DNA of 64,000 nt from Pseudomonas fluorescens (lineage in GTDB: Bacteria; Pseudomonadota; Gammaproteobacteria; Pseudomonadales; Pseudomonadaceae), in assembly GCF_001307155.1 (NCBI RefSeq), contig NZ_CP012830.1, positions 4,462,501 to 4,526,500 on the forward strand. Reading direction: 5' to 3'. The notes under the pieces are model-generated. The model searched no databases, had not been told where the DNA came from, and saw only the letters and a list, made by a program, of their open reading frames with translations. The position numbers and the translations under genes were made by a program. Positions within the stretch are counted from its first letter, which is position 1. The number at the start of each line of letters is the position of its first letter. Positions 16,603 to 25,157 of the stretch are shown here, piece by piece.

Positions 16603-17001
16603 TCAGATAGCCTGCTGGCTCTTGATCGTCTGTTCCAGCGCCTGGACACAGCGTTCTTCGGCGGTGTCGAGTTCCAGTTTCATCTGCTCGATGTCCAGCA
16701 ATTGCTGTTCAAGCTGTTCACGGCGTTCGGTGATTTTCGCCAGCATGCTGTGCAGCTGTTTCTGATTGCCGCTGGAGGGATCGTAAAGCTCGATCAGTTC
16801 GCGGCACTCGGCCAGGGAAAAACCGATGCGCTTGCCACGCAGGATCAGCTTCAGGCTGACCTTGTCACGTGGCGAGTAGATACGTTCCTGGCCGCGACGC
16901 TCGGGGCTCAGCAGGCCTTGCTCTTCGTAAAAGCGAATGGCGCGAGTGGTGATGTCGAGCTCGCGGGCGAGGTCGGAAATGCTATAGGTCTGGCTGCTCA
17001 T
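16603..17001 (-). CDS. liuR: MerR-family regulator of leucine catabolism
   Basis: About 132 residues: the N-terminal MerR helix-turn-helix (TYSISDLARELDITTRAIRF) followed by YEEQGLL and RIYSPRD, then a dimerisation coiled coil (about 75–125). There is no C-terminal Cys cluster, so it is not a metal sensor. The family member LiuR controls liu genes in Pseudomonas. It is followed by liuE, and a 20-base palindrome just upstream (17044–17063) resembles the sites before liuA. An ATG at 17025 is an alternative start, but it lies almost on the promoter. Confidence 0.88.
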   Translation of the reverse strand: MSSQTYSISDLARELDITTRAIRFYEEQGLLSPERRGQERIYSPRDKVSLKLILRGKRIGFSLAECRELIELYDPSSGNQKQLHSMLAKITERREQLEQQLLDIEQMKLELDTAEERCVQALEQTIKSQQAI

Positions 17002-17043
17002 GGGCGCGCTCGAAAAAGAGGTCATGGCGCTAAGCTAATTCCA

Positions 17044-17063
17044 GCTTGACGTAAACGTCAAGC
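17044..17063. promoter_or_regulatory. LiuR-type operator 3 (liuR promoter)
   Basis: GCTTGACGTAAACGTCAAGC: nine-base inverted arms around a central AA. The arm ends in ACGT like the sites before liuA. It overlaps a possible -35 (TTGACG), which fits MerR-type control and autoregulation. Confidence 0.7.
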
Positions 17064-17075
17064 AGATCGAGCACC

Positions 17076-17189
17076 TGTAGGAGCGGGGGGACGCCTAGTT
17101 CTTGCCCGCGATGAACGATTACACGGGCGATCAGGTGCACCGCAGCGACCCCATCGCAGGCAAGAACTAGGCGTCCCCCCGCTCCTACA
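17076..17189. repeat. REP-type element with perfect 31-base inverted ends
   Basis: Positions 17076–17106 are the exact reverse complement of 17159–17189; the 52-base centre includes CGCGATGAACGATTACACGGG of the common Pseudomonas REP family. The right arm overlaps the end of the LysR gene and supplies its TAG stop. The arm variant (ggggggacgcctagttcttgcc) is unlike the usual 'cgagcttgctcgc' type. Confidence 0.75.
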
Positions 17190-18114
17190 TTTTGTCGAGC
17201 TTCTTCTCATGCGCCGTCACTTGCTGGCACAACTCGATCATCTGCTCACGCATCCAGCGGTTGGCCGGGTCCTGATCGGTGCTTTCGTGCCAGTAGAGGT
17301 GGGTCTCCACCGGCGGCACATCATTGACCGGCAGATAAAAGGCGTGCAGGTCATGACGCCGGGCAAAACGCTCGGGCACGGTCATTACCATGTCGGTTTG
17401 CTGCAACACCTGGGAGGCCATCAGGTAATGCTGCGAGCGCAGGGCGATCTTGCGCTGGATGCCCATTTTGCCCAAGGCCAGGTCGACATAACCGAGACCA
17501 CTGCGGCGGCTGGAAATGTGCACATGGGTCAGTGACAGGTAGTCGTCGAGGCTGAATTTTTCCTTGCTCGCCATCGGATGGCCCTTGCGCATGGCACACA
17601 CGTAGCGATCTTCCATCAACTTGACGTGACGCACTTGCGGATCGGTGTTGAGCGGTGCATCGACGGCAAAGTCCAGGCGGCCAGCGGCGAGTTCCTTGGT
17701 GGTCTCGCGGCGTTTCGACAGAAAACTCTCGATGATCACCGTCGGCGCCAGGCGTCGCAGGCGCTGGAACAGCGGCGGCAGGATCACCGCCTCGGTGAGG
17801 TCGGTCATGCTGATGCGATAGGTCTTGACCGCCTGCAACGGGTTGAAAATCCGGCTTTCCTGCACCGATACCCGCAGCAGCGACAGCGCGTTGCGCACCG
17901 GACCGATGATGTTTTGCGCCATGGGCGTGGGCACCATGCCCTGGGCGGTACGCACGAACAATGGGTCGTTGAAGGTCTCGCGCAGGCGGGCCAGAGCGTT
18001 CGACACCGCAGGCTGGGTAATGCCGACAATTTGCCCGGCGCGGGTCAGGTTGGCTTCGGTGTAGATCGCGTCAAAGACGATGAAAAGATTGAGGTCGACC
18101 TTGCTTAGGTTCAT
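17185..18114 (-). CDS. LysR-family transcriptional regulator
   Basis: A 309-residue LysR protein with an N-terminal winged helix-turn-helix (about 7–65; LTRAGQIVGITQPAVSNALARL) and a PBP2-like effector domain (about 95–300). VDLNLFIVFDAIYTEANLTRA and DPLFVRTAQGMVPTPMA place it in the NodD/LeuO-like subgroup. It diverges from an acyl-CoA dehydrogenase gene (starts 177 bases apart), the usual arrangement for a LysR regulator and its target. The stop codon lies inside a REP element. Confidence 0.88.
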   Translation of the reverse strand: MNLSKVDLNLFIVFDAIYTEANLTRAGQIVGITQPAVSNALARLRETFNDPLFVRTAQGMVPTPMAQNIIGPVRNALSLLRVSVQESRIFNPLQAVKTYRISMTDLTEAVILPPLFQRLRRLAPTVIIESFLSKRRETTKELAAGRLDFAVDAPLNTDPQVRHVKLMEDRYVCAMRKGHPMASKEKFSLDDYLSLTHVHISSRRSGLGYVDLALGKMGIQRKIALRSQHYLMASQVLQQTDMVMTVPERFARRHDLHAFYLPVNDVPPVETHLYWHESTDQDPANRWMREQMIELCQQVTAHEKKLDKM

Positions 18115-18290
18115 GGCGTTTCGCTCTTGGCTTTTGTTATTGGAGCAGGGGGCTCGATCAGTCGATCATATATCGGTGATGAATGTTAATACACGCCGAG
18201 AATAGGCTAGGTAAATTATCAACGCTGATCTAGCATCGATTCATGACCTCAACAACGTCTTCAACACCTCGTCAAAAAAGGTAGCTGCCC

Positions 18291-19520
18291 ATGGATTTCG
18301 CCTATTCCCCCAAGGTCCAGGAACTGCGTGAACGCGTGACTGCGTTCATGGATGCTTACGTTTATCCAGCCGAAGCGGTGTTCGAACGTCAGGTCGCTGA
18401 AGGCGATCGCTGGCAGCCGACGGCGATCATGGAAGAGCTGAAAAACAAGGCCAAGGCTGAAGGCTTGTGGAACCTGTTTTTGCCGGAGTCCGAACTGGGC
18501 GCCGGCCTGACCAACCTGGAATACGCACCATTGGCGGAAATCATGGGCCGCTCCTTGCTCGGACCTGAGCCGTTCAACTGCTCGGCGCCGGATACCGGCA
18601 ACATGGAAGTATTGGTGCGCTACGCCAATGAAGAACAGAAGCAGCGCTGGCTGGAGCCGCTGCTGCGCGGCGAGATCCGCTCGGCGTTCGCCATGACTGA
18701 ACCGGACGTGGCGTCCTCCGACGCCACCAACATGGCCGCCCGTGCAGTGCGTGATGGCGACGAGTGGGTGATCAATGGCAAGAAGTGGTGGACCTCCGGC
18801 GCATGCGATCCACGCTGCAAAATCCTGATTTTCATGGGCCTGAGCAACCCCGACGCACCGCGTCACCAGCAGCACTCGATGATCCTGGTGCCGGTGGATA
18901 CGCCTGGCGTGAAGATCGTTCGTCCGCTGCCGGTGTTCGGTTACGACGACGCGCCTCACGGTCACGCCGAAGTGCTGTTCGAGAACGTCCGCGTACCTTA
19001 TGAAAACGTGCTGCTGGGTGAGGGGCGTGGCTTCGAGATCGCCCAGGGGCGCCTTGGCCCAGGCCGGATTCACCACTGCATGCGCTCGATCGGCATGGCG
19101 GAGCGCGCACTGGAGTTGATGTGCAAACGTTCGATCAACCGCACCGCCTTCGGTAAACCGCTGGCGCGCTTGGGCGGCAATATCGACAAGATCGCCGACT
19201 CGCGGATGGAAATCGACATGGCGCGGCTGTTGACCCTCAAAGCCGCCTACATGATGGACACCGTGGGCAACAAAGTGGCGAAAAGCGAAATCGCCCAGAT
19301 CAAGGTGGTGGCGCCGAATGTGGCCTTGAAGGTGATCGACCGGGCGATTCAGATCCACGGTGGTGCGGGTGTCTCCAACGATTTCCCGCTGGCCTACATG
19401 TACGCCATGCAACGTACGCTGCGTCTGGCCGATGGCCCGGACGAAGTGCACCGCGCAGCGATCGGCAAGTTTGAAATCGGCAAATATGTGCCGAACGAAA
19501 TGCTGCGCAGCGGGCACTAA
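18291..19520 (+). CDS. Acyl-CoA dehydrogenase (ACAD10/11-like)
   Basis: A 409-residue flavin acyl-CoA dehydrogenase. It shows AFAMTEPDVASSDATNM (substrate/FAD loop), INGKKWWTSGACDPRCK, GRIHHCMRSIGMAERAL, RTAFGKPL and the C-terminal IQIHGGAGVSNDFPL and RLADGPDEVH. HHCMRSIG and WWTSGA are typical of the ACAD10/11-type bacterial group that handles longer or hydroxylated acyl chains. It is monocistronic, divergent from the LysR gene that probably controls it, and followed by a strong hairpin. Substrate unknown. Confidence 0.9.
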   Translation: MDFAYSPKVQELRERVTAFMDAYVYPAEAVFERQVAEGDRWQPTAIMEELKNKAKAEGLWNLFLPESELGAGLTNLEYAPLAEIMGRSLLGPEPFNCSAPDTGNMEVLVRYANEEQKQRWLEPLLRGEIRSAFAMTEPDVASSDATNMAARAVRDGDEWVINGKKWWTSGACDPRCKILIFMGLSNPDAPRHQQHSMILVPVDTPGVKIVRPLPVFGYDDAPHGHAEVLFENVRVPYENVLLGEGRGFEIAQGRLGPGRIHHCMRSIGMAERALELMCKRSINRTAFGKPLARLGGNIDKIADSRMEIDMARLLTLKAAYMMDTVGNKVAKSEIAQIKVVAPNVALKVIDRAIQIHGGAGVSNDFPLAYMYAMQRTLRLADGPDEVHRAAIGKFEIGKYVPNEMLRSGH

Positions 19521-19537
19521 GCCGCGGCGCTGTACAT

Positions 19538-19572
19538 CACCCGCAAACGCAGTATTGCTGTGTTTGCGGGTG
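19538..19572. terminator. Terminator between the acyl-CoA dehydrogenase and ftrA
   Basis: CACCCGCAAACGCAG and CTGTGTTTGCGGGTG form a 15-base stem with one mismatch and a TATTG loop between convergent genes. No long T run follows. Confidence 0.55.
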
Positions 19573-19592
19573 AGTGGATTGGCAATCACCCC

Positions 19593-20570
19593 TCACATCG
19601 ACAGCGTTTTCACCTCGCGGCCAAACCGCTCCCGATACACCGACGGCGGCAGCCCGACCACGCTGCGAAACGCCACCCGAAAACTCTCCACCGAACGGTA
19701 ACCACATTGCAGCGCGATGGACTCGGTGTTGTGCGCGCTGCTTTCCAGCAGTTCCCGGGCGCGTGCCAGCCGTTGTTGTTGCAGCCAGGATTTGGGCGAG
19801 GCACCGGTGGCTTCGCTGAACCGTCGTAAAAAAGTTCGCTCGCTCATCGCTGCCTGACTCGCCAGTTCGCGCACACCCAACGGTTCATGCAGGCGTTCGC
19901 GGGCCCATTGCATGACGCGCGACAGATCGCTGCGGGGTGTGCGGCTGACGGGGGCGGGAATGAACTGTGCCTGCCCGCCGGTACGTTGCGGCGACATCAC
20001 CAACCGGCGTGCCACCGAGTTGGCGACCTGGGTGCCAAAGTCCCGTGCCACCAGGTGCAGGCACGCGTCAATGCCGGCGGCGCTGCCGGCGGACGTGATC
20101 AACTGCCCCGCATCGACATACAGCACGTCGGGGTCGACCAGAATGTTCGGGAAGCGTTCGGACAGTTCCTCGGTATAACGCCAGTGAGTTGTTGCGCTCA
20201 GCCCGTCGAGCAACCCCGTGGCTGCGAGTACAAACACCCCGGAGCAGATCGACAGCAGCCGCGCGCCTCGGGCATGCGCTTGGCGCAGGGCCGAAAGTAG
20301 GGCTTCAGGCACTGGTTCAGTGCGGCTGCGCCAACCGGGAATGATGATGGTCCGCGCGGTGTCCAGCAGCTCCATGCCGCCGTCCGCCAATACCTGAATG
20401 CCGCCCATGGCGCGCATCGGCCCCTGATCGACAGCGACGATCCGGTGTTCGTACCAAGGAAAGTCGAACTCTGGCCGTGCCAGCCCGAAGATCTCCACGG
20501 CAATCCCGAACTCGAAGGTGCAGAGACCGTCGTAGGCCAGAATCGCGACTAATCCGGGTTCAGTGTGCAT
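19593..20570 (-). CDS. ftrA: GlxA/FtrA-type transcriptional regulator (DJ-1/PfpI + AraC HTH)
   Basis: About 325 residues: an N-terminal DJ-1/PfpI amidotransferase-like domain (about 5–185; SICSGVFVLAATGLLDG has the nucleophile-elbow Cys position) and a C-terminal AraC double helix-turn-helix (about 215–315; LGVRELASQAAMSERTFLR and YRSVESFRVAF). This is the architecture of GlxA-family regulators. The divergent rhodanese gene is the typical partner of FtrA. The start at 20570 (MHTEPGLVA) removes an extension of about 100 residues with no domain support. Effector unknown. Confidence 0.85.
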   Translation of the reverse strand: MHTEPGLVAILAYDGLCTFEFGIAVEIFGLARPEFDFPWYEHRIVAVDQGPMRAMGGIQVLADGGMELLDTARTIIIPGWRSRTEPVPEALLSALRQAHARGARLLSICSGVFVLAATGLLDGLSATTHWRYTEELSERFPNILVDPDVLYVDAGQLITSAGSAAGIDACLHLVARDFGTQVANSVARRLVMSPQRTGGQAQFIPAPVSRTPRSDLSRVMQWARERLHEPLGVRELASQAAMSERTFLRRFSEATGASPKSWLQQQRLARARELLESSAHNTESIALQCGYRSVESFRVAFRSVVGLPPSVYRERFGREVKTLSM

Positions 20571-20670
20571 TTGGCGGAAAATTCCCAGTGAGTGTCTTGT
20601 GCGCCACTGTAGCGGTATCGGCGAGTTGGATACAGTCCTCTCACGCCCACACACGCTTTGGAGAGCACCC

Positions 20671-21105
20671 ATGACCAGCCTGGTTCGCGAAATTCCTGCC
20701 GCCCCATCCGCCGTTGCCCTGATGCATTTCAGCAACCGCCTGACCTTTGAAACCGACTGTTCCGACGTCTTTGGCAGCCAGCAGGCGGGTGATGTGGACT
20801 TCGTTCTGGTGGATGTGCGGGGTCCACTGGCGTTCGAGCGCGGACATGTGCCGGGCGCGATCAACATTCCTGGGCGCTTGATCAACGCCGAGGTCCTGGC
20901 GGCTTACCCGAAAACCACGCTGTTCGTGGTGTATTGCGCCGGTCCGCACTGCAACGGCGCGAACAAGGCTGCGGTGAAGCTCGCGGCGCTGGAATACCCG
21001 GTCAAGGAAATGATCGGCGGAGTGACCGGCTGGCTGGATGAAGGCTTTGAACTGAGCCACCCGGTTGAACGCCCAACCAGTGCGGCAATCGGATGCGAGT
21101 GCTGA
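20671..21105 (+). CDS. Rhodanese-like sulfurtransferase
   Basis: A 144-residue protein with a single rhodanese domain: FVLVDVRGPLAFERGHVPGA, then VVYCAGPHCNGANKAA with the catalytic Cys89, then GGVTGWLDEGF. It would move a sulfane sulfur to a thiol acceptor in the cytoplasm. A GGAGAG ribosome site precedes the ATG. It diverges from ftrA (100 bases between starts) and is probably controlled by it. A REP doublet follows. Confidence 0.9.
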   Translation: MTSLVREIPAAPSAVALMHFSNRLTFETDCSDVFGSQQAGDVDFVLVDVRGPLAFERGHVPGAINIPGRLINAEVLAAYPKTTLFVVYCAGPHCNGANKAAVKLAALEYPVKEMIGGVTGWLDEGFELSHPVERPTSAAIGCEC

Positions 21106-21131
21106 TCACGACACGCCGTCGAGTCAGCTCT

Positions 21132-21262
21132 TGTGGCGAGGGAGCTTGCTCGCGCTCGATCGCGAAGCGGTCGCCATAAAGTTGATGCGTTTATCCTGAG
21201 AGAACGCACTGACAGGTTTACGACTGCTTCGCAGCCGAGCGGGAGCAAGCTCCCTCGCCACA
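21132..21262. repeat. REP doublet
   Basis: TGTGGCGAGGGAGCTTGCTC at the left and its near inverse ending CTCCCTCGCCACA at the right flank a centre with GAAGCGGTCG and CTTCGCAGCC. The same element type recurs at 47536–47667. Confidence 0.75.
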
Positions 21263-21272
21263 GGGGGAATTG

Positions 21273-21926
21273 CTAGACCCCGGACGCGGTTGCATGCCAC
21301 TCATCCAGCGTCGCCTGCAACCAGTCGAACACTAGGCGGTAAGCGGCGCTGTCGTCCTGATCGCGGGGCAGGGGGGACTCATTGCCGAAGTGGGCATTGA
21401 GTAGCGCTACCGACTCGGCGTTCCATTCCGGATGAAACTGCAATCCCACACGCGTCGAGCCGACGGCGTACATCTGCTGCTCACACTGGGCGCTGCTGGC
21501 CAGCAATCGGGCGTCGGGTGGCAGATCAATCGCGTCCTCATGCCATTCCAGTACGTTCAGTGCGTGCCCGTCAGCGAACGTAACCTGGGTCCAGCCGGTT
21601 TCGGTCCGGGCCATTCGCCGCACATTCCCGCCCAGGCTCAGGGCCAGCAATTGCGCACCCAGGCAAATGGCGAACACTGGCGCGCCTTGCGCGATGCTTG
21701 CCGCCAGCCACTTGCGCTCTTCTGCCAGCCACTGCGGACCTGCATTGGCCTCATAAGGCCCGCCCAGAATGATCACCGGCGCAGCGCCTGCGGGCGGAAG
21801 CTGACCAAGGTCCGCGCGAAACACCTTCAGCGTCAGCCCTCGGGACTCGGCCCAATCGTCAATCGCCCCCGGGCCTTCAGCGGGGTGGTGCTGGATCAGG
21901 TTCAGCGAGGTCGATTGCTCGGGCAT
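21273..21926 (-). CDS. Class I glutamine amidotransferase-like protein
   Basis: A 217-residue stand-alone GATase1 domain. The nucleophile elbow is FAICLGAQLLALSLGG (catalytic Cys) and the His/Glu pair is in LQFHPEWNAE. Stand-alone members act on small molecules or with separate synthase subunits; some hydrolyse gamma-glutamyl conjugates. The start at 21926 (MPEQSTSLN) is chosen over the in-frame 22046, which would extend without domain support across the divergent gene's leader. It diverges from the M14 deacylase gene. Confidence 0.85.
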   Translation of the reverse strand: MPEQSTSLNLIQHHPAEGPGAIDDWAESRGLTLKVFRADLGQLPPAGAAPVIILGGPYEANAGPQWLAEERKWLAASIAQGAPVFAICLGAQLLALSLGGNVRRMARTETGWTQVTFADGHALNVLEWHEDAIDLPPDARLLASSAQCEQQMYAVGSTRVGLQFHPEWNAESVALLNAHFGNESPLPRDQDDSAAYRLVFDWLQATLDEWHATASGV

Positions 21927-22081
21927 GGCGCGGCTCTCTGGTGGCGGAGGGTTGTACGGTCGGCTTTTCCGTCGGAACCTGTGGCATCTTGACTGAAAAC
22001 GAGGCGTTTCTGAAGGCCGGTTACAGACGTCTGCAGGCAAACGCAAAGGTCACCAGGCAGAGTTCAACACAGGAGCCCGCC

Positions 22082-23194
22082 ATGCAACGTATCGACCATC
22101 AATTGCCCTGGAGCCACCTCGGCACCGAGCGCAGCCTCAGTGTGTTTCGTTTTGGCGCGGGTCCGCGCAAGGTCTACATTCAGGCCAGCCTGCATGCCGA
22201 TGAGCTGCCGGGCATGCGCACGGCCTGGGAGCTGAAGAAGCGTCTCACCGAACTTGAAGCCCAGGGCCAGCTCAACGGTGTTATCGAACTGGTGCCGGTG
22301 GCCAACCCGATTGGCCTGGATCAGCATCTGCAAAGCGCCCACATGGGCCGTTTCGAACTGGGCAGCGGGAAGAATTTCAACCGGTCGTTCTACGAACTCA
22401 GCGGGCCGGTGGGGGAGTTGATCGGTTCGCAGTTGGGCAACGACGCCGAGGCCAACATCGCGTTGATCCGTCAGACCATGGGTCAGGTTCTCGACCGGTT
22501 GCCAGCACCGGCTTCACAGTTGGAAGCCCTGCACCGTTTGCTGTTGCGGCATGCCTGTGAGGCTGAGATCACCCTGGATCTGCATTGCGATTTCGAGGCG
22601 GTCATTCATCTTTATGCGCTGCCGCAACACTGGCCGCGGTGGCAGTCTTTGGCGGCACGGTTGAAGGCCGGTGTGGCGTTGTTGTGCGAAGACTCCGGTG
22701 GCAGCTCGTTCGATGAGTCCTGTTCGTCGCCGTGGTTGCGGTTGGCCAAGGCGTTTCCAGAGGCGGCGATTCCACCGGCCAACCTGGCGACGACGCTGGA
22801 ATTGGGGAGCATGGGTGACACGCGGGTTGATCAGGCTCAGGCCAATTGCGAGGCGATCCTCGGGTTTCTGGCAGAGCAGGGTTTTATTGCCGGGCAGTGG
22901 CCGCACGCGCCGGATGAGTGCTGTGAGGGGATGCCGTTCGAGGGCACGGAGTATCTGTTTGCACCGCATCACGGGGTGGTGAGTTTTCTGCGTGAGGCGG
23001 GGGAGTGGGTCGAGAAGGGCGATGCGTTGTTTGAGGTGGTCGATCCGTTGAGTGATCGGGTGACGGTGGTGTGTGCCGGGACCAGCGGGGTGTTGTTTGC
23101 GCTGGATCGCGGGCGGTATACGCAGCCGGGGATCTGGCAGGCGAAGGTGGCGGGGCGGGAAGCGATTCGGGTTGGGAAACTGGTCAACGATTGA
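22082..23194 (+). CDS. Succinylglutamate desuccinylase/aspartoacylase-family zinc hydrolase
   Basis: A 370-residue M14-type deacylase. Zinc ligands are in ASLHADELPG (His38, Glu41) and DLHCDF (His near residue 162); NRSFYE follows the substrate-binding GKNFNR. The C-terminal part (about 290–370) has the beta-rich end typical of the family (HHGVVSFLREAGEWVEKGD, like a lipoyl fold). It removes an acyl group from an N-acylated amino acid or peptide; the substrate is not evident. CAGGAG precedes the ATG at 22082. The gene is followed by a broken REP and an IS element. Confidence 0.85.
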   Translation: MQRIDHQLPWSHLGTERSLSVFRFGAGPRKVYIQASLHADELPGMRTAWELKKRLTELEAQGQLNGVIELVPVANPIGLDQHLQSAHMGRFELGSGKNFNRSFYELSGPVGELIGSQLGNDAEANIALIRQTMGQVLDRLPAPASQLEALHRLLLRHACEAEITLDLHCDFEAVIHLYALPQHWPRWQSLAARLKAGVALLCEDSGGSSFDESCSSPWLRLAKAFPEAAIPPANLATTLELGSMGDTRVDQAQANCEAILGFLAEQGFIAGQWPHAPDECCEGMPFEGTEYLFAPHHGVVSFLREAGEWVEKGDALFEVVDPLSDRVTVVCAGTSGVLFALDRGRYTQPGIWQAKVAGREAIRVGKLVND

Positions 23195-23253
23195 GTCTGG
23201 TCTGGCTGCCCCATCTCCTGTGGGAGCCGAGTTTGCTCGCGATGACGGCCGGG

Positions 23254-24611
23254 ACTGTCAGATATTTTGTGTGCGGGCCGGTAACGGCCTGCCGTCAGGC
23301 AGGTCGTGCTTTTACCAGGTCGGCCTGATAAGTCGATCTCCGTACAGAATCGCAAATTGATTCATCGCGCTTTTCCAGTCATGTGCCGCTGAGCCCCAGT
23401 TTGCGGTGATATTGCGTAGCCCAAGCCAGATCAGTTTCGTTGCCGCATCGTCGGTCGGGAAGTGGCCGCGGGTCTTGATGATCTTGCGCAGCTGAGCGTT
23501 GATGCTCTCAATGGCGTTAGTCGTGTAGATCACTTTTCGGATCGCCGGCGGGAACACGAAAAATGGAATCACACGATCCCAAGCGCGGCGCCAAGCCGCC
23601 ACTACCGTCGGGTACTGCTTGCCCCATGGCCCGTTTTCAAATGCATCCAGCGCCTGCTCAGCCGCTTCGGCGGTGACTGCCTGATAGATCGGTTTGAGCG
23701 CCTTGGCCAGTTCGCGGCGTTTATCCCAGGCTGCATAATCAAGACTGTTGCGGATCAGATGGACAACGCATGTTTGCAGTGTCGTGTCTGGAAATACGGC
23801 GTTGAGCGCTTCTGGCATGCCTTTAAGGCCATCGGTCACAGCAATCAACACGTCTTCGACGCCGCGTGTCTTGAGGTCGTTGAACACCTTCATCCAGAAT
23901 TTGGCGCCCTCGGTATTTTCTATCCAAATGCCGAGAATATCGCGTGTTCCGTCAGGCAAAACACCTAGGGCCAAGTAGATCGCCTTGTTGCGAACCAGCC
24001 CCTCTTCGCGGATTTTGACCCGTAGAGCATCGAAGAAAATCACCGGGTACATCGGCTCCAAAGGCCGCTGTTGCCATGCACCGATCTCTGCCATGACCTC
24101 GTCGGTTACCGAGCTGATGAAGTCGGGAGAAACGTCAGTACCGTACTGCTCTGAAAGAAACGCACGGATCTCTCTGACAGTCATTCCACGGGCATACATG
24201 GCGATGATCTTGTCATCAAACCCGGTGTAGCGGCGCTCGTGTTTGGGAATCAGGATAGGGGAAAAACTGCCGTCCCGGTCGCGAGGAATATCCAGTCGGA
24301 GCGGGCCGTCGCCGGTTAGAACCGTCTTGCCGCTTTTGCCGTTGCGCTGATTGGTTTCATCCTCTGGACGCTGCGCGCCCGGCGGATAGCCCAAGTGATG
24401 CCCGAGCTCAGCACTCAGGGCTCGCTCGATCAAAGCCTTCTTGAACGCCGCAGACGCGTCCTCGATGGCTTCAGCGGTCATCGGTCCATCGGTGAATTGC
24501 TCGAGCAGCTCTTTCGGGATTTTCGGCAGCTCTCGCAACGCAGGTTTCTTTTTGGTTGGCATACATGCACCTCTTACTCATGTTATGCCCGAACACAAAA
24601 TTTCTGACACC
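23254..24611 (-). mobile_element. IS256-family insertion sequence
   Basis: About 1.36 kb with one transposase gene. The imperfect terminal inverted repeats are CTGTCAGATATTTTGTGTGC at the left (from 23255) and, read from the right end, GTGTCAGAAATTTTGTGTTC (from about 24610). The left flank is a REP fragment. I cannot find the 8–9 base target duplication normal for IS256, so one end may have been rearranged since insertion. Confidence 0.85.
23312..24562 (-). CDS. IS256-family transposase
   Basis: A 416-residue DDE transposase (PF00872 type). The catalytic acids appear as VIFFDALRVKI (Asp), AVTDGLKGMPEAL (Asp) and TTNAIESINAQLRK (Glu); CVVHLIRNSLDY is the family's conserved His-containing segment. 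The frame is intact and full length for the family, so the element may be active. It fills most of the IS; the product would catalyse copy-out transposition of the element. Confidence 0.95.
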   Translation of the reverse strand: MPTKKKPALRELPKIPKELLEQFTDGPMTAEAIEDASAAFKKALIERALSAELGHHLGYPPGAQRPEDETNQRNGKSGKTVLTGDGPLRLDIPRDRDGSFSPILIPKHERRYTGFDDKIIAMYARGMTVREIRAFLSEQYGTDVSPDFISSVTDEVMAEIGAWQQRPLEPMYPVIFFDALRVKIREEGLVRNKAIYLALGVLPDGTRDILGIWIENTEGAKFWMKVFNDLKTRGVEDVLIAVTDGLKGMPEALNAVFPDTTLQTCVVHLIRNSLDYAAWDKRRELAKALKPIYQAVTAEAAEQALDAFENGPWGKQYPTVVAAWRRAWDRVIPFFVFPPAIRKVIYTTNAIESINAQLRKIIKTRGHFPTDDAATKLIWLGLRNITANWGSAAHDWKSAMNQFAILYGDRLIRPTW

Positions 24612-24822
24612 CCCACGATTTTTTTACGATTGAATCCAGCTTCCAACACACCACACCCTCATCGGACATTTCCCGCAACCCGCATCGGTTCCAGCCGCTT
24701 TACCCACAGTCACCTCCCCAGATAACCTTCCCACGTCGCTGCAAAATCAGCGGCCGGATGTGGAAGTCCGTTCTATCGCTAAAGGAGCCCAAGCACCCAT
24801 AAATGCTAAAGGAGCTTCACTC

Positions 24823-25122
24823 ATGAAAAAGATCACCCCCAATCCCCCCGAGACCCCAGCCGTTTCCGACCCCACCACCCACATCTTCACCATTGCCCCC
24901 AACATCGACACCGAAACCCTGTTAATCCACACCTCCGAAACCCTCGCGTCCCTAAACGCTATGACCACCGACCTGGCCTTCGAGCTCGAAGGCTCACGCC
25001 GTCATGTCGCGTTGGCGGTGCAGCAACTGGTGGTACTCAGCGAGTTGTTGGTGAACCGCGCCTTGGAGCACTTCGACACGCCGGACTTGGCATCCGGGGT
25101 TTCGTCCACGGCTCGTCACTGA
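24823..25122 (+). CDS. DUF6124-family small protein
   Basis: A 99-residue protein starting KKITPNPPETP, the hallmark of the Pseudomonas DUF6124 family, and containing TETLLIHTSETLASLNAMT, then LEGSRRHVALAVQQLVVLSEL. Two or three helices, no signal peptide, no catalytic motif. Function unknown; genomes in this genus often hold many copies. AAAGGAG lies 9 bases before the ATG. A second small gene follows 35 bases on, so the two are probably co-transcribed. A relative is at 5074–5415. Confidence 0.75.
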   Translation: MKKITPNPPETPAVSDPTTHIFTIAPNIDTETLLIHTSETLASLNAMTTDLAFELEGSRRHVALAVQQLVVLSELLVNRALEHFDTPDLASGVSSTARH

Positions 25123-25157
25123 GTGCTCACGCTGGTTCATTCACTGGAGGTTCTGTC

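Noticed and set aside
18261..19589. 442-codon frame antisense to the acyl-CoA dehydrogenase
   Set aside because: The plus-strand gene has clear family motifs; the antisense frame has none.
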